A DNA stretch of 59,903 nucleotides from Ophiostoma sp. CBS 140.51 (lineage: Eukaryota > Ascomycota > Sordariomycetes > Ophiostomatales > Ophiostomataceae): positions 1 through 59,903 of the forward strand of contig JANSLP010000195.1 in assembly GCA_029298735.1 (NCBI GenBank), in the 5' to 3' direction. Positions within the stretch are counted from its first letter, which is position 1; every line of letters starts with the position of its first letter. Position numbers and translations under genes: made by a program. This document shows positions 1 to 13,700 of this stretch, one piece after another. The notes under the pieces are model-generated. The model saw only the letters and a program-made list of their open reading frames with translations. It was not told the origin of the DNA and searched no databases.

Positions 1-587
1 TAAAACAATACTAAATAAATAAATAAACCCAAAATATCCGACTGCACCGAACGCGATAAGAGCGGCATATTAAGACCATATTAATTTTTTTTTCACCTTG
101 AGCATACTGTCACGAATAAACGTGACACCGTGCCCCGTATACTGCGATTAGAGCCGTTCGTTGTTGCTCGCACTTATCACTTGTAACTATCCCCGATTAT
201 GTGACCTCACATATAACGGCACGTAACACTACTCTGTTATATATTTATATCTCTTCACTTAATAAATCGTCAGATATGTTACATTAGCACAGCGATGTTT
301 CCCAAACAGCGTCTGAAAGGCGAACAACCCCTCTTCATAAAAAATGGGCAATAAAACTTTAGATAAACGAATGTGAGCGGACATTCCGAACCAGTGTAGT
401 GCGCTAAAAGAATGATAAGCAGGGATGCCGACAGTGATGAGAATGTGAGAAGACACCGGAGGAAGGTCGTCGCATGTTAATAAATAGCGGTACACTGCCG
501 CACCAAGGAAAGAAAATATGAAGAGTATTGAATTTGATCAGCATCCGATACCGACCGTTGCAGACGCATACTTACAGACAACTGGTC
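1..587. other. left-edge spacer, no gene
   Basis: AT-rich sequence upstream of the amidase gene. Reading frames here are short and look like nothing I know. Part of it is presumably the amidase promoter and leader. An in-frame upstream ATG at 528 could lengthen the amidase by 20 residues. Confidence 0.6.
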
Positions 588-2252
588 ATGGAAACGCATT
601 TCAAGCTCACGGCCTCAGAAGCAGCTGCGCGCATCAGGGCAGGTAGTCTTTCTGTTGAAGACTATGCGAAGTCGATACTGTCCAGAATAGCGGCACGCGA
701 TGCTGACGTCCAGGCATGGGCCTATCTGAGCCCGGAAGACGTGCTCAAAGAGGCCGCAAAGCTCGACCGCACCCCCGTCGGTGGCAGGGGCCCTCTACAC
801 GGTGTGGCTGTGGCCGTAAAGGATATAATTTACACCAAAGGTAAGTCTACGGACGAGGTGCATATACGTCGAGAAGCGGGACTTGTTCTTCACAACGCCA
901 GGTAATATCAGACGAAAGACAGACGGCGGCAAGCGACAGTTATTAACTTCAATACAGATATGCCTACACAGTTTAACTCATCCATCTATGCCGGGAATGC
1001 CCCTGCATTGGATGCCTCGTGCATCAAGGTGCTGAGAAATGCTGGCGCACTGATACTTGGTCCGTGTAGCCCCCCCGCGCCGGCTTCCAACGTGTTTCAA
1101 TTTTGATATTAGGTTGTGGTATTGACTGTCGACCATAGGAAAGGCAACGACGGCAGAATTTGCCGCAACAAATGTCGGACCAAAAACGAGAAATCCTCAC
1201 GACCTGCTCAGAACCCCTGGCGGGTCGTCATCTGGCTCGGCTGCTGCGGTTGGGGATTTCCAAGCGCCAGTTGCATTGGCCACTCAGACGGGAGGAAGCA
1301 CCATCCGGCCGGGCTCGTTTAACGGCATCTACGCAATGAAGCCAACATGGAATGTCATCAGCCGCGAAGGCGTAAAGATTTACTCTGTCTTATTCGACAC
1401 GGTGGGGCTCTATGCACGCTGTATTGACGACTTGGAACTTCTAGCCGACGCGTTCAGCATCGAGGATGACGAGCCGGCGCCTGTGTCATTTTCTGTGCGA
1501 GGTTCCCGATTTGCCGTGGTCAAGACAATGGCCTGGCCTCAGGCAGGCCCAGGCACGGTGACTGCTCTGGAAGCTGGGGTTGACCTCCTTCGCAAGCACG
1601 GTGCAATTGTGGACGAGATCACGCTGCCGCCGGAGCTTGACGAGCTTCCCCAATGGCACCGCACATGGCTAGCTGCAGAAGGCCGGACATCCTTCCTCCC
1701 AGAATACCGAGTGGCCAGGGGAAAGTTGGACAAGTCTCTTGTTGACCACGTTGAGAACAGACAGGGATTGACACGCGCCGACCAGACCAAGGCCTTTGAC
1801 AGAATTGCGGCTGCCCGGCCAATTGTCGACGAGATCGCCGGACGCTACGCAGCGCTACTCACACCGAGTGTGGTAGATGAGGCGCCGGTGGGCACATCCT
1901 TCACCGGAAGCGCAGCTTTTAACTGCATCTGGACGGTAAGAAGAACACAACCCCCACCGAAAAGTCGATGTGTACACACTGCACACGTGCCCCACACTAC
2001 TCTATGGCCATAGGGCACATTCATCCACCCCTGAGCACCCACTGCATACCTGTTAATGGCTAACATGTGCGTCGTATCTGATAGGCCCTCCACATGCCCG
2101 TAGTCAATGTTCCCGGCTTCTGTGGTGCTCATGGAATGCCCATTGGCCTGTCACTCGTGAGCCCAAGGTATCGGGATCGACATGTTCTGGCCGTGGCAAA
2201 GGCTGTTGGCCAGATATTCGAGGCCAAAGGGGGCTGGAGCCGCTCGGTGTAG
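588..2252 (+). CDS. amidase signature family protein (GatA-like amidase)
   Basis: Amidase-signature hydrolase, expected to cleave the C-N bond of a carboxamide; the substrate cannot be told. Four exons: 588-840, 958-1059, 1139-1935 and 2085-2252. Phases agree at every junction and give about 439 residues. The family Ser-cisSer-Lys triad is visible: Lys78 in VAVKD, Ser148 in GGSSSGS and the nucleophile Ser172 in TQTGGS. The spacings (70 and 24 residues) fit the family. The C-terminal exon gives the usual PVVNVPGF and GMPIGLSLV motifs. I chose Met588 (METHFKLTASEAA) because family members begin near the T-A-x-E-A-A motif; Met528 is the in-frame alternative. No signal peptide or membrane segment is visible, so it is probably cytosolic. 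Taken one open frame at a time the gene looks broken, but the three introns restore one complete frame. It is convergent with the DUF3176 gene. Confidence 0.88.
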
Positions 2253-3079
2253 TCCACCTACAGTGGCACAAGTTACAAATGGGAAGGCGGGGAGAGATCG
2301 CAGAAACGACTTGCGGTAAGAAGTCATGGACGAGACAAGACACAATATCTAGACAATAACCCAGGGAGGGAATAATAAAGGAGGTGTTAAAAAAGAAAAA
2401 AAAAGGAGCAAATATGTGTTATCTAGTGACAAGTATGAAACGGAGACTGAAATTTGCAAGAAATAAGTACCTGGTCCGAGAGGAGGCGTTGTGCTTGGTG
2501 TGCGACAGCCGAAGTAGCGTTGTCGAATGGGAGGTAGTCAAGATACGGGGGCTCCGAGGCAATGACTCTATCTTCGGAGTGCAATCATACCCGAGCTGCA
2601 ATCTTTCTGGGTACTCAAACTATTAGAACCGAGAAAACGAAGCGGCCCGGTCGCCATAACAATCGTGCACTGTGTAGTTGGGCTGGGAAGCTAGGACTTT
2701 TGAGAGGCCATATTAAGCGGACCCACATAAACACTGACCATTCAAAGACAACTAGCCAATGGTATTATACAGAATCCACCATAGTTGGCCCGCGGCCAAC
2801 ACGACATGGCCAAGGAGGGCCCAACGGGCACACACAAAAACGGATGCACAGATAGACATAATCGTAACTGGAGAGCTAGGGAGGTCAATGCAAGGCTAGC
2901 TTGTCCATGAACAGTTGGATTTTCGTACTGACTGATAAGGTCCACCCAAACTCCATGGAAGCACCAGAGCACGGCGTAGGCAAGCGCGCACCGGGGGGCT
3001 CTTTGGTCGGTGCTTACCACTGCTACAGCTACTCCTAGCTCCTGCTACCCCCCACGCACACATGGACAAGTAGATCTAC
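2253..3079. other. convergent 3' spacer
   Basis: Lies between the stops of the amidase (+) and the DUF3176 gene (-). It must hold both 3' UTRs. It has an A-rich patch near 2385-2405 and no frame resembling a gene. Confidence 0.6.
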
Positions 3080-5355
3080 CTACGGACAAATAACAAGCTC
3101 GTTTCCGACTAGAGTTGCCTTGTAGCGAGCCGCCCGCTGCTTCATGTCGGACTCTGTGCTTAGATTCCCTACAGCACCACGGCCGCTCTGGCCAATGGCC
3201 ATAAGAGCTGCCAAGGGTGAGCTTTTAAGGACCATGGTACCCGAACTGTGCGTTGCGGCAATGGTAAAGACCAGAAATGCAATACAGATGGCAATCTGTG
3301 CGCCGAGAAACGCGAGCCAGCCCCAGCGAACGTGAACGTACGTCTCATTAGCCCAGGCTGTGCCTTCGATCATGTACGCATTGGGTACCCCCTTGAATGG
3401 TTGCATTGTCCGTAACCTAGTCGTTGGGTTAGCAAGATAGTATGTTCCCGTGAACGGCCGTGGCCAAGGGAATGACATATTTTACGGGCTTATCCATTGG
3501 AAAAGAGGAAGGGAGCCGGTTCACTGTTCTTACATATTTGTAGCACCAATGGCTATGCCGTCTGCTACCTGTTTGAGGCGCGCATACTGCGCATCGAGAC
3601 CGTCGGTGGTGCCCCACACGGCGTCAATCAGTTTCATGCCCACATCGGCACCGGTTTCGGTCGAGCCGCCGCCGCCGTTCCAGTTCCAGAATGTGGCAAG
3701 GCCCATATGCATATCCACAGTGACCTCGGTGAGCAGCTTGCTATGCACGGAGAAGTTGCCGCCCGGCCCGTCAAGTGTGATATTGTAGGGATGGGCAGAC
3801 GGGGTGGGCACGTAGCCGCATACAAAGGGCGTCACGGCGCCAGTGATGTTCCATGTGACGCAGTTATGCTTGAAAACGGGCACTGCCGGCACGCCACCCA
3901 CGATGCGGCACTGTTCGTTGGACGTCGTGGTCACAGGTTTGCCTTCGGCCACCTTGACGTCGAGGGTTTTGACGCAGAGGTGTAGCACAAACTCGAGGGC
4001 CTGGAAGTGTGGTACAGCACCCGCATCGTGGTTAGGGTACGACATGTTGGGGCCGTTGGAGTAGATGAGAAGGCCATCGTGCAGAGTCGTGAAGCGCACA
4101 TCGCGGTCGTCGTGGAAGAAAAACGACTCGTTGAGGGTAAAAAGGTTCATGGTGTACGCCACGGGCGTCGTAATCCAGGCGCCGAGCTGCGGTGCCGTGA
4201 TATTGTACGCAACCATGCGCTCGTTGACCATAACCTCGTCACCCCAGCCGGCCGAATCGTTGAAGCCAGCATTTGGCAGCACCGTGACATTAAGCAGCGA
4301 CGTTGCGTTGGCTATCTTGGCACACACACCCAGCGTCGAAAACGACGGAAATGAGCATGTGGCCGTCGAGCAGTCGGGCGCCAGGTCCGTAAATGCGCTC
4401 CCTCCATTGGGTGCTATCCCTGAGTGTATGGCATCGACCATGCGCAGGAACTCGGGGTAGGGCTGCCCGCTGCTGTCGCCAATGTGTCGTGTTGCCCAGG
4501 TTGTGGCAGAGCCGTTGGTGCTGGCCAGGCGCTCTGGATATGACACTGTCTGCTGCGTGATAGGGGACGTGACAATACCAATCACCGTCACGGCCGCGCC
4601 TACAGTAGCAATATTACGCCAACGTGTTTTGCCGATTAGCGACACCGAGCCCCAGAGGCCTCGGCTGGCCAAATCGAAGGTCTGAAAGTCTGCCAGATTG
4701 CGGTTCGTGCGGAACCAGTTCCACTTCCACTGGCTGATGGACTCGGCGATTGGAATCATGAGTGCCGCTTTGGCCAGTGTGGCCAGCAACGCAATCAGTG
4801 TGTTGAGCGAGATATGCAGTGGAAGCTGTGGCAGTGCATTGCCATCGTACGATCCGAGGACTGCAACAATGGCTATGTTGAAAGGGTGTCAGTTGAAAAC
4901 AGACTTTTCCAACATGCAGAGAAGCCAGTGATCATATCTGGTAAGTGAGTGCTGGCTTGAAAGCAAAACTCACTGATAAAGGACGCAAAGCTGAGGAAGC
5001 AAAACCAGGTCTCCCACACCCAATCGCTGAGAATCTTGAGTGCCAGCCTTCCGCGGCGGCGCGGTTGCAGTGGCAGTGCTGATTGCGGGCGCGGTGGCCC
5101 CGTGTGTGATGTTGTGGGCACGTTAACGGTCGTGTTGGTGGACATGTTTGCGGCCGGGTCTGTGGCCATGGAATTCTCGCGCGACACCGGTGTTGTTGTC
5201 TCGTAGACGGCGCTCTTCTTTAGGTCTGCGTGATGGCCGTCCACAGGCACAGTTTGCTGCCCATCATTCTGGGAATCGATGCAGCCACCAGCACCGATTT
5301 CGTCGCTACCCGGTATGCCCTCAGCGTGATGTATGGGCCCCATGACCAGGTCCAA
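3080..5355 (-). CDS. DUF3176 family membrane protein
   Basis: Fungal integral membrane protein of the DUF3176 family; function unknown. Exons on the minus strand: 5355-4974, 4872-3534 and 3416-3080, giving about 685 residues with consistent phases. Predicted membrane segments lie near residues 113-134, 147-170, 215-233 and 605-627. Between the third and fourth is a large loop with many N-x-S/T sequons and paired cysteines, so it is probably outside the cytoplasm or lumenal. The family signature is visible: a W-x-W-F-R motif after segment 2, then DLASRGLWGS, and an ETYVHVRWGWL stretch just before the last helix. The N-terminal 105 residues are polar and low in complexity. The start at 5355 is the first Met in the frame; Met at 5343 is an alternative. 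The family assignment is firm and no biochemical role is known to me. Confidence 0.82.
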
Positions 5356-7586
5356 TACAGAACAGGGAGCTACAGAATGGCCTGGCAGCGAATTGGAAAT
5401 GGATTGGCTTGTTGTATCTTACGACGGAGTCAATGGCCAACCGACAGTCTACTCTTTTCTAGCACAGATATCTTAATGGACGTCGTGCCATCGTTTTATC
5501 ATATACACGAGTAATTGTTGAGCGGGGCTCCCTGCGAATGACCGTGCGAGAGTCATTTCTATGGGATGGCTGACGCTGACGTTGCAGAAAATTACACACA
5601 TCGCCGAGTGAACGTGGCAAGCGGCTGGAAAACGTATCCCGTGAAGATATTGCATTTAGGGACGGAGTCTGGGCAGCCAGTCTGGGCAGTATGGCCGGCA
5701 TCAGAGGCGGGAAGGGAGCTGCAAGATTGTCCGGTGGCGATGGTGAGACGCTTTATTGTCAGGATTCGAGCCTATCAAGCTAAGAACAGAGTAAACAATT
5801 GATTGCCTCTGAGAATGAATCGTTCCTCGCGGTTTAGCTTGGTTAGCTAAGTGTTAATGATATCCCCCGAGCCTCCATCTTTTCCGGTTATTTATGCAAC
5901 TGTGCATGCCGGGTGAATTATTTTTCTTCTGTTTCTTTTCTTTTCTTTTTATTTTCGGCTGCGGGAAAATAGTCTTTGTGGCCTCAATGTGGACGGGCTG
6001 GACGAGAATAGCTGTGGAGGAGCCGGCAAAAAGAAAAGACCCCGAAAAAGTGCCACCTGGTACAGGGTCTTTGATAGTAAACCAAGATGCAGCAGGTGGG
6101 TGTTCTCTTTTTCTTTTTTATGGTTCTGGCGTCTAAATATTATAACCAGTGACCAGATAGAGACAAGCATAGAAGACCGCACTGTTCTGTTTTCTGTGTT
6201 GTTATGCTTTCTAGTCGATTGTTCTGTGCTGCCCTTTGCCTGCTGCAATATATCTGATATCTGTTTTTAGATTAGAGAATTAAGGGGGGGTGGGGGGTAC
6301 TGTTGCCAATACCATATCTAGCCTTAAAAAGAACACGTCAAAGGAAAATGAAGTGGTGTCGATGGATGGACTCAAGACAAGAGATGGCATCGTTTTGTGA
6401 TAAAAAAGATACAATCTTAGCTTCCTGATAGGGATACGATGCATCCGTCTTGAAATATCTGTGCTATCTTATTTTTTTCATCAAACTCTTTCATCTGTTG
6501 AACAGCGTATAACCTGTTTTGAAGAGCCAAAATAAGGAACACCGCTTCTCGGATACCTTATTCTTCTTCTTTACCCTGGCGCCCATCTCACTTTACATTA
6601 GGTAAGTCTCTCAAACACGCAGGAGCTGCATCCAAAGGTATGGCGTGCTAGTATTGACTTCTTACAATGCAACCAGATTGCTCTACACAGCAGGCTATCA
6701 CGGTCTTTGTTGCGAGCACAGGGTGCACCAGTCTGGAGTGGATGCGGTTGCCCCGTTCCGACCGAGAGAATCTGGGGGCTAGGTGATGTCTTGTCTCTCG
6801 TCATTTGACTTTGCACAGTCGTACATGTCTTGCATTATCAAAGGTCGAGGCATATAAAGACCCGGAGTGCCCCTGGGATGAGCGGGGCATGGCACAAAAT
6901 ATTAAGATACCAGGGGTTTGGGAGAACTGGGAAAAAAAGCCTAGGCAGAAGATGATCACAGGATTTCGGCCCGTAACATTCAGGCCCCAAGCCTGGCAAG
7001 ATTGTCAGTGCACTGTACGCACTTTATTCTGGACGAAATATTCGATATATTTGAAAATGGCCGTCACAGCAGCTGACCCCACTGACATTGAGGTTGTGGC
7101 CCGTTTGTTGTGTTCTACGACATACGATACGATGCGAAGTCCAGGGACAGGACAGCCCTTTCTTCACAAGCCTTAAAAGGTGCGTGATATCTCACGTGAC
7201 ACTACTATAGGCACCACCAAACCTCGAAAACCCAGAGGAGATCTAGCCTATTATAGACTAGCTCATGTATCCGCGAGTCAATTGCCCAGGGGTTGTTGCC
7301 CCTTTAATGCCCCTGTAATCAGACGCGACCGCGCAAGTCGCCGGTGAGTTCTTGTTCCTTTTCCGGACTTGCCGACTGAGAATAACTGAACGTACTTGCC
7401 ATCTGCATCTCTTTCCGCGAAAAAAACAATCATCAATTCTCTGTTGACGACAACATCACGACGTGCCGTTTTCCCACACCAACACCCAACACCCAACACC
7501 CAACACCCAGCCACTACATCTTCTCCCAACGGGCACAACTGTACCTACGCTCCTCATCTTTTGGTTGACAACTGTCAGGTCACGCG
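5356..7586. promoter_or_regulatory. divergent promoter spacer DUF3176/LCB1
   Basis: About 2.2 kb between two divergent starts. It contains T-rich and G-rich low-complexity runs (for example a G run near 6283-6297) but no frame with recognisable protein features. The LCB1 leader lies at its right end and is C/A-rich. Confidence 0.5.
7481..7508. repeat. 7-bp tandem repeat in the LCB1 leader
   Basis: Four perfect copies of AACACCC lie about 80 bp before the LCB1 start codon, inside a C/A-rich pyrimidine-type leader. They are probably untranslated. Confidence 0.85.
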
Positions 7587-9562
7587 ATGGATTTCTACGA
7601 GCTCCCTGGCCAGGTGACAGTCTGGCTCGATGCCGCCTCCAACACGTTCCAGAGAGTTCCTGGATCCGCTGTCTTGATCCGCTACGTCCGCTCTAGCTAC
7701 CAGAACGATCCCGTCCGATCTGCCATTGAGCTGATCCTCGTCATCTTCTTCATCCGCTACCTCCTGTCGCCGTCGTACTCGACGTCCAAGCAGAATTTTA
7801 TTAAGCTCAGCGAGGATGTAAGTTAATTCCATGGGACCCGACAGCAGTTCAACCCGCTTCTTTCTTTGCCCTGGTCCTTTCCCGCGTTGCAACAATGCGC
7901 GTCCTACTGCGCCTCCCCTGTTCCATCCTCTTCGAAGGCTGACAATGGATGGTGCTTAATTAGGAGATTGATGAACTTGTCGACGAATGGACACCCGAGC
8001 CATTGGTCGCCCCTTTGACCGCCATTGAGGAAATGGAGACCGAGAGCCTCCCAATTGTTGTTGGGTAAGACCGATTCCTGTCTCTCTTAAATGCATTGAA
8101 GACCCCCGATATCTTGCGTGGCCCAACGCTGACATACTACTCGTAATGTAGTCCGACTGGACCCAAGTGCAAATTGTCTAACGGACGCACTGTGGTCAAC
8201 CTGGCGTCCTCCAACTTCTACAACTTCAATGCAAATGAGAACATCAAGGAGAAAGCTATCCAGACCCTCCGGACGTACGGTGTGGGCCCCTGTGGCCCGC
8301 CACAGTTCTACGGCACACAGGACGTTCACATGAAGACGGAGGCCGACATTGCAGCCTACCTTGGCACCGGTGGCTGTATTGTTTATGCGCAGGCTTTCTC
8401 GACCATCTCCAGTGTGATACCCTCTTTCTGCAAACGAGGCGACGTCATTGTTGCCGACCGAGCCGTCAACTACGCCATCCGGAAGGGCCTGCAGATCTCC
8501 CGTAGCAACATTCGTTGGTACAACCACGGCGACATGGAAGACCTCGAGTCCCAGATGAAGAAGATCGCTTTGGAGCAGGCCCGTAAGAAGAAACTGACGC
8601 GCCGATTCATTGTCACGGAGGCTCTTTTTGAGAACATTGGTGACGCCACGGACCTTCCGAAGCTCGTAAGATTTTGCCTTCGATTGCCTTCGGCGTCTCC
8701 TTCTACGAACATGCCGACAGTTTGACTAACAATATCTCGCCCCTATCTATAGATTGAGCTCAAGGAAAAGTACAAGTTCCGCATCATCCTCGACGAGACC
8801 TGGTCTTTCGGTGTTCTTGGCCGGACCGGCCGTGGCCTGACGGAGGCCCAAAACGTGGACCCCTCGCAGATTGACATGATCGTTGGCTCCCTGGCCGGTC
8901 CCCTGTGTGCCGGTGGTGGTTTCTGTGCTGGAGAGAAGGATGTTGTTGAGCACCAGCGCATCACGGCCGCCGCATACACATACTCCGCTGCCCTGCCGGC
9001 CCTTTTGGCCACCACCGCGAGCGAGTCCATCAGCTTGCTTCAGTCTAGCCCGGAAATTTTGCAACAATGCCGCGAGAACATCAAGGCAATGAAGGCACAG
9101 CTTGACCCCAGAAGCGACTGGGTTGTGTGCACAAGCGCTCCTGAAAACCCTGTCATGCTCTTGACTATGAAACCCGATGTTGTTCGCAGCAAGAGACTTA
9201 CCGTGGAAGACCAAGAGAGATTGTTGCAGGAGTGTGTGGATGAGGTGAGTTTTCAACCCCAACGGCCCCCTGCCGCCCCTGCTTGATCAAATGGAATGTG
9301 GATTGCAGATTGCAGTATGCTAATAAATTAGTCGCTTGCCAACGGTGTGCTTATCACAAGACTGAAAACCCAGCCCATCACCAGCGGCATGTCGCCCGCC
9401 GAGCTCTCTGAGTGGCCCGTGGCTCCTGCACTGAAGGTGTGCGTGACTTCGGGCTTGTCTAAGAAGGATATTGAGAAAGCTGGAGTGACGATTCGCCATG
9501 CTATCACTAAGGTCATGTCACGCAGGGCAAGCAGCAAACTCGGCCTGCCAGTTGCAGCGTAA
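7587..9562 (+). CDS. LCB1: serine palmitoyltransferase subunit 1
   Basis: Non-catalytic partner of Lcb2 in serine palmitoyltransferase, the ER enzyme that condenses serine with palmitoyl-CoA in the first step of sphingolipid synthesis. Five exons: 7587-7817, 7964-8064, 8152-8665, 8753-9244 and 9332-9562, giving 522 residues with all phases consistent. A membrane segment lies near residues 45-65 (AIELILVIFFIRYLL). The aminotransferase fold I / alpha-oxoamine synthase body follows. The motif GVGPCGPPQFYGT matches the region around human Cys133, the HSAN1 site, and its cysteine is present. Where Lcb2 has the PLP lysine, this protein reads GSLAGPLCAGGGFC, with no lysine, as expected for subunit 1. 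It shares a divergent upstream region with the DUF3176 gene. Length and architecture match fungal Lcb1. Confidence 0.95.
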
Positions 9563-10702
9563 TCAGCTGAACCAGGCACCAATTCCCCCTTTCCACTCAA
9601 AAATCAAACAAAAAGAACAACCACGCGTGGCGCAACACTTCCTAGAAGGACATAACTAATTGAAGGGGCGGCGTTCTATCTTTTCTTTTACTACAAGCAG
9701 GGGAGAGATCTCGTTATCTTGCATTTTTATTCTCTCTTCACTAGAAGAGATCGTCGTCGGCGCATCACGCTTTTATGCAGACGAACGATTACCTATTAAT
9801 ACATGGACACGAGGTGGGCATGGCGGAGGTCGCATAGCAACTAACCTTACCCGAGTGTACTCTTTTCTTTCTTTCTTCTCTCTCCATATACATAGACCGA
9901 CAAGCTGTGCAATGGCTAGCTAGCAGCATCATCATGGCCTTGAGCCACCCACTCACTTTCCTTAGACAAGCGAGTGCATCAAGTAACCTTAATAACTTTC
10001 TACAAACTGGGCTTGCAATTCCGTGCACTGTTAACGTTAAACCTGGCTTCTGGGCTGATGTAGATAATGCGGTACTATTAGGTGTGGCTGATTTAGTCGG
10101 TTAGTAGTCTTAATCTCACCCAAGGGACATCGCAAAGGATTGGGAGGGAAGTGTTGTGGCGCTCGGCGAATTACACGCATACTTGTTCTAGATATGTTAA
10201 CCACACTGTAATCCCACACACTGCAATTGAATGACTGAAAAACGGTTTTGTATTCAGGCTGGGCACAAAAAAGAGATAAATCTAAAAAATCCTATGTACC
10301 ATTATGTTGCACCTTCTCCATTGAAAAATACAGGAAAAGCAAAACAGACACAAAAAGCAAGAATAAAAATATAAACAAACGCACAAAAGGAAAACAGACG
10401 TAATGTAATTAAAGACGAGCACAACGAGGCGGGATAAAATCAGCACAGAATGAGATAGAAAACTGGACGAACACCATCCCGAGACCTTCAAAAAAGAAAC
10501 AAAACGACAATATGCAAAAAAGACACCGAGGGAGAAACGGGATACAACAATCTAATACTTCCAATAACCCTGGTGCCGCGCAAAATCATTGGCAAAAATC
10601 ATACCGACGATGCCCGGCAATATTACTTTTCTGCTGCTCAGTCGCGTCTCATACAAGCCATACAGCTTCTTCTTCTTGTTGAGTTCGGCTGATGCTGAAG
10701 GA
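9563..10702. other. convergent 3' spacer LCB1/FKS1
   Basis: Holds the 3' UTRs of LCB1 (+) and FKS1 (-). It is AT-rich and A-rich at 10260-10540. No supported gene. Confidence 0.6.
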
Positions 10703-13700
10703 CTAGAACAGACGGATCTTGGCTCCGCCAGAGGCGGAGGCCGTGGCAGAAGAACCAGTAACAGTCGCCAGGGCACCACTGTAGTTGGATGCGCCTGTGC
10801 CAGTCTGGGTGTGGCCTTCAGTATCGTTATTATTCTGGTTGACAGGCTGGACGAGGTTGGTGCTGTTGAGCTTGTTAGTAATGCTCGACGGAATCTTGTC
10901 GCCGGCAACAATGGGCGCGACGATAAGAGCGACGAAGACAACAAGCAGCACAAAGTACAGAATGGCGTAGCGGATGACACGTCTTCTCCGAAGCTTCGAC
11001 TGCTTCATAGAGTAGATGGGAGGGCGAATTTGCCGGCTATATCACACGTTAGCTTGAGAGATTCACAAAACGAGAAACATGCGCATGAGCAAAAAAAAAG
11101 AAGTACCTAGGACGCAGCCAGAAGAGCATCATGGAGTGAAGCTTGTCAATCTGGGGAATGACAATAATGGGCAGCATCATGAACAAAAGGATGTGGCCGA
11201 GCACGAAGTCGCCTGCAAACATTGAAAGCTCCGTGATCTTGCATAGGTACTCGCGAGCAGGCTGAGACACAGAGTGCCAGCCCATAGAGTACCACTTGCC
11301 CGTCCAGAACGCAATGTTCGACTGGTCGCTCTTGAACTCTCTTGTCAGGGCGATAGAGATAATCAGCTTCGTGATAAAGCGCTGGACAGCAACAACAGTG
11401 ATCATGCCCAATAGTGTCCGGGCAAAGTTAAAGCCTTCCAGGAAGAACATGACCTCGAAGAAGATCAGTAGCATAACCACAGCAACACCGTGTGCAATAG
11501 CCGCCAGTACACTGCCAAACTTCTTGCAGCACATGCTTAGGAGAGGGCCCATACAACAGGCCATGGCAAACATGGCTGCGAGGACACCGGCGTTGACGGC
11601 AATGGGAGCGAATGCCACAATGGCAACACGCAACAACGATGCAGTTGGCTTTGCATCCGGCTCATGCTTCGAAACACCCGTCTGTGCATTGATGTACAGG
11701 TAAGGAATAAGACAAACAACAACGAGCAGGAGGGGAGTCAAGATCTCGCTGAAGAAAATGTTGGTAATAGCCGCGCGCGGAACATCGGCGGACAGCTTGC
11801 CAGAGGGGTCACCAGCGGTCTTCCGCTTGTAGCCTGTAATGCGTGTGCGGGACAAACGGCTGTACGCGATCCAAGATGAAGCGTGAGACCGCGAGTTACC
11901 ACGGGACAGCCAGCGAAGGAAGTCGCGGTAGTCGATGAAGAAGTCGTTCCAGGAGAACTGGTGCGGGTTGTAGAGGAATGGCGACACGATCAGAGCGAGC
12001 AGGGAAATCCAGAAGTATGTCAAGGCTGCTTGCCAAATAGTGACAGTGGCAAAGAGAAGCATCATCAACAGGCGTGCACCAAAGTAGATCGATGGCCCAG
12101 CAAACCGGCAGAAGAGAACACCAAAAGGAATGCGAGCAGTTGCGAAGCCACGACCGGTACCAATGTAGCGGGCGCCACCAAAAGATAGATCTTGCTGGAC
12201 GGAGTTGGCGTAGATCTGGCAAACGAAGACCTCAAAGAACGGCGAGAACGAGAAGAGCTGCTTCAGGAAACGGGTCACAGCACGCAAAACACCGCGCTCC
12301 GTCAACTCTTGAACAATCAGGGGAACATAGGACAAGAAGAAGACGAAGAAAATCGACAGAATACAGCGGTAGACCCAGTCGTCGAGGGCATCAGTATTTT
12401 GGCAACCGGTGGGGAAGAGCGGGTCGGTGATAGGCACGTTGGTGTTGTACTCGCAGGGAATCGTCTCGTGACGCAGTGCACCCAAGTTGATGAGGCAGAT
12501 CATGAACATCTGAACCGATAACATGATAAACATGTTGTTTAAGTGGAAGCCGGGGTGAGCGTAGTAGAAAGACAAGAAACGATCCAGCGGCAGTTGGGTG
12601 CCCAGGTAGTAGTACTCGCGAGACAGCATCTGCTCGCCCATACCAGTACCAATCTTGGTGGTGAAGTTGAGAATAGAGCCAAAGCCGAGATCACGACCCT
12701 TACCACACTGGTAATATTCGCAGTGCTTGATGCGACCGCCACGAAGAAGAGCATTCATGCCGGCATAAATATCCTCGTTGAGATGAAGACCCTTCTGTGC
12801 CTTGGACACACCACCACGAGTAGTCATGAAAATACCGTTCAGGAAATCAGGATGACCGTAATGGAGCTTGCCACCAATCTGAGCCAGAGTACGGGCGAAG
12901 AGAGTACCGAATGTCTGTTCCTTGCCAGCAGCGACGTCACCAAGAATGCCAATGTTCTCGGAGAAAATGTACTCGCGAGCACCTAGAATGGCCACAGGAG
13001 CAGCGACAGGGTTCTTAACACCAGGAGTGTAGGGAGACACATTCTCAGTCTTCATCTCCTCAAACTCGGCCAGGACACTGCGAATCTTGAGACATTCCTC
13101 GAGGTAATTGTCTTGATTGGCGTCGATCAGCTGGATATACTCGCCACGGTAGAAGATGATGGAGTGGTTCTGGTTGTCGGATTTGCCGTCGCCGAGAATG
13201 GGGTTGCCGGACAGTTGGATGCGGAACTTGGGGCGACGCATGCCGTTCTCCATAATCTCCGAGTGGCCATCAATAAGAGCAGAGTAGAGACGGGGCTCCT
13301 CGCCCTCGCCAACAGGCGGCTCCTCGTCGAGATACGCAATTTGCAGATCCGGGTACGCACGAAGCAAAAACTCGGCGTTCTCCATTTCCTCCTTCTTGAA
13401 CTTGGCATAGCGCTGCATTGACACGATGAGCTTGAACTTGCGGCGAGCCATGCGCTCAAGCTCGCGCTCAAGCTTGTCGGAGTTGCCACCGAACATCTGA
13501 ACAACCTCAGGGTTCTCGACACGGTACAGAAGTTTGATCGCGCGGCTGTAGTTCATGAAGCCAGACACGGTGCGGTACAGCGTCTGCGTTCGAAGAGAGG
13601 CCCAGATACGTGTGCGCAGTGTGTACTCGGGAGCGGAAGACTTGAAACCAATACAGTAGAACGGCAGGTCGTCAATCTTGCTCTTCGCAGTGTCCTTCTC

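Noticed and set aside
588..2252. Amidase as a pseudogene, because single frames are interrupted
   Set aside because: Three introns with good splice signals restore one frame with all catalytic residues.
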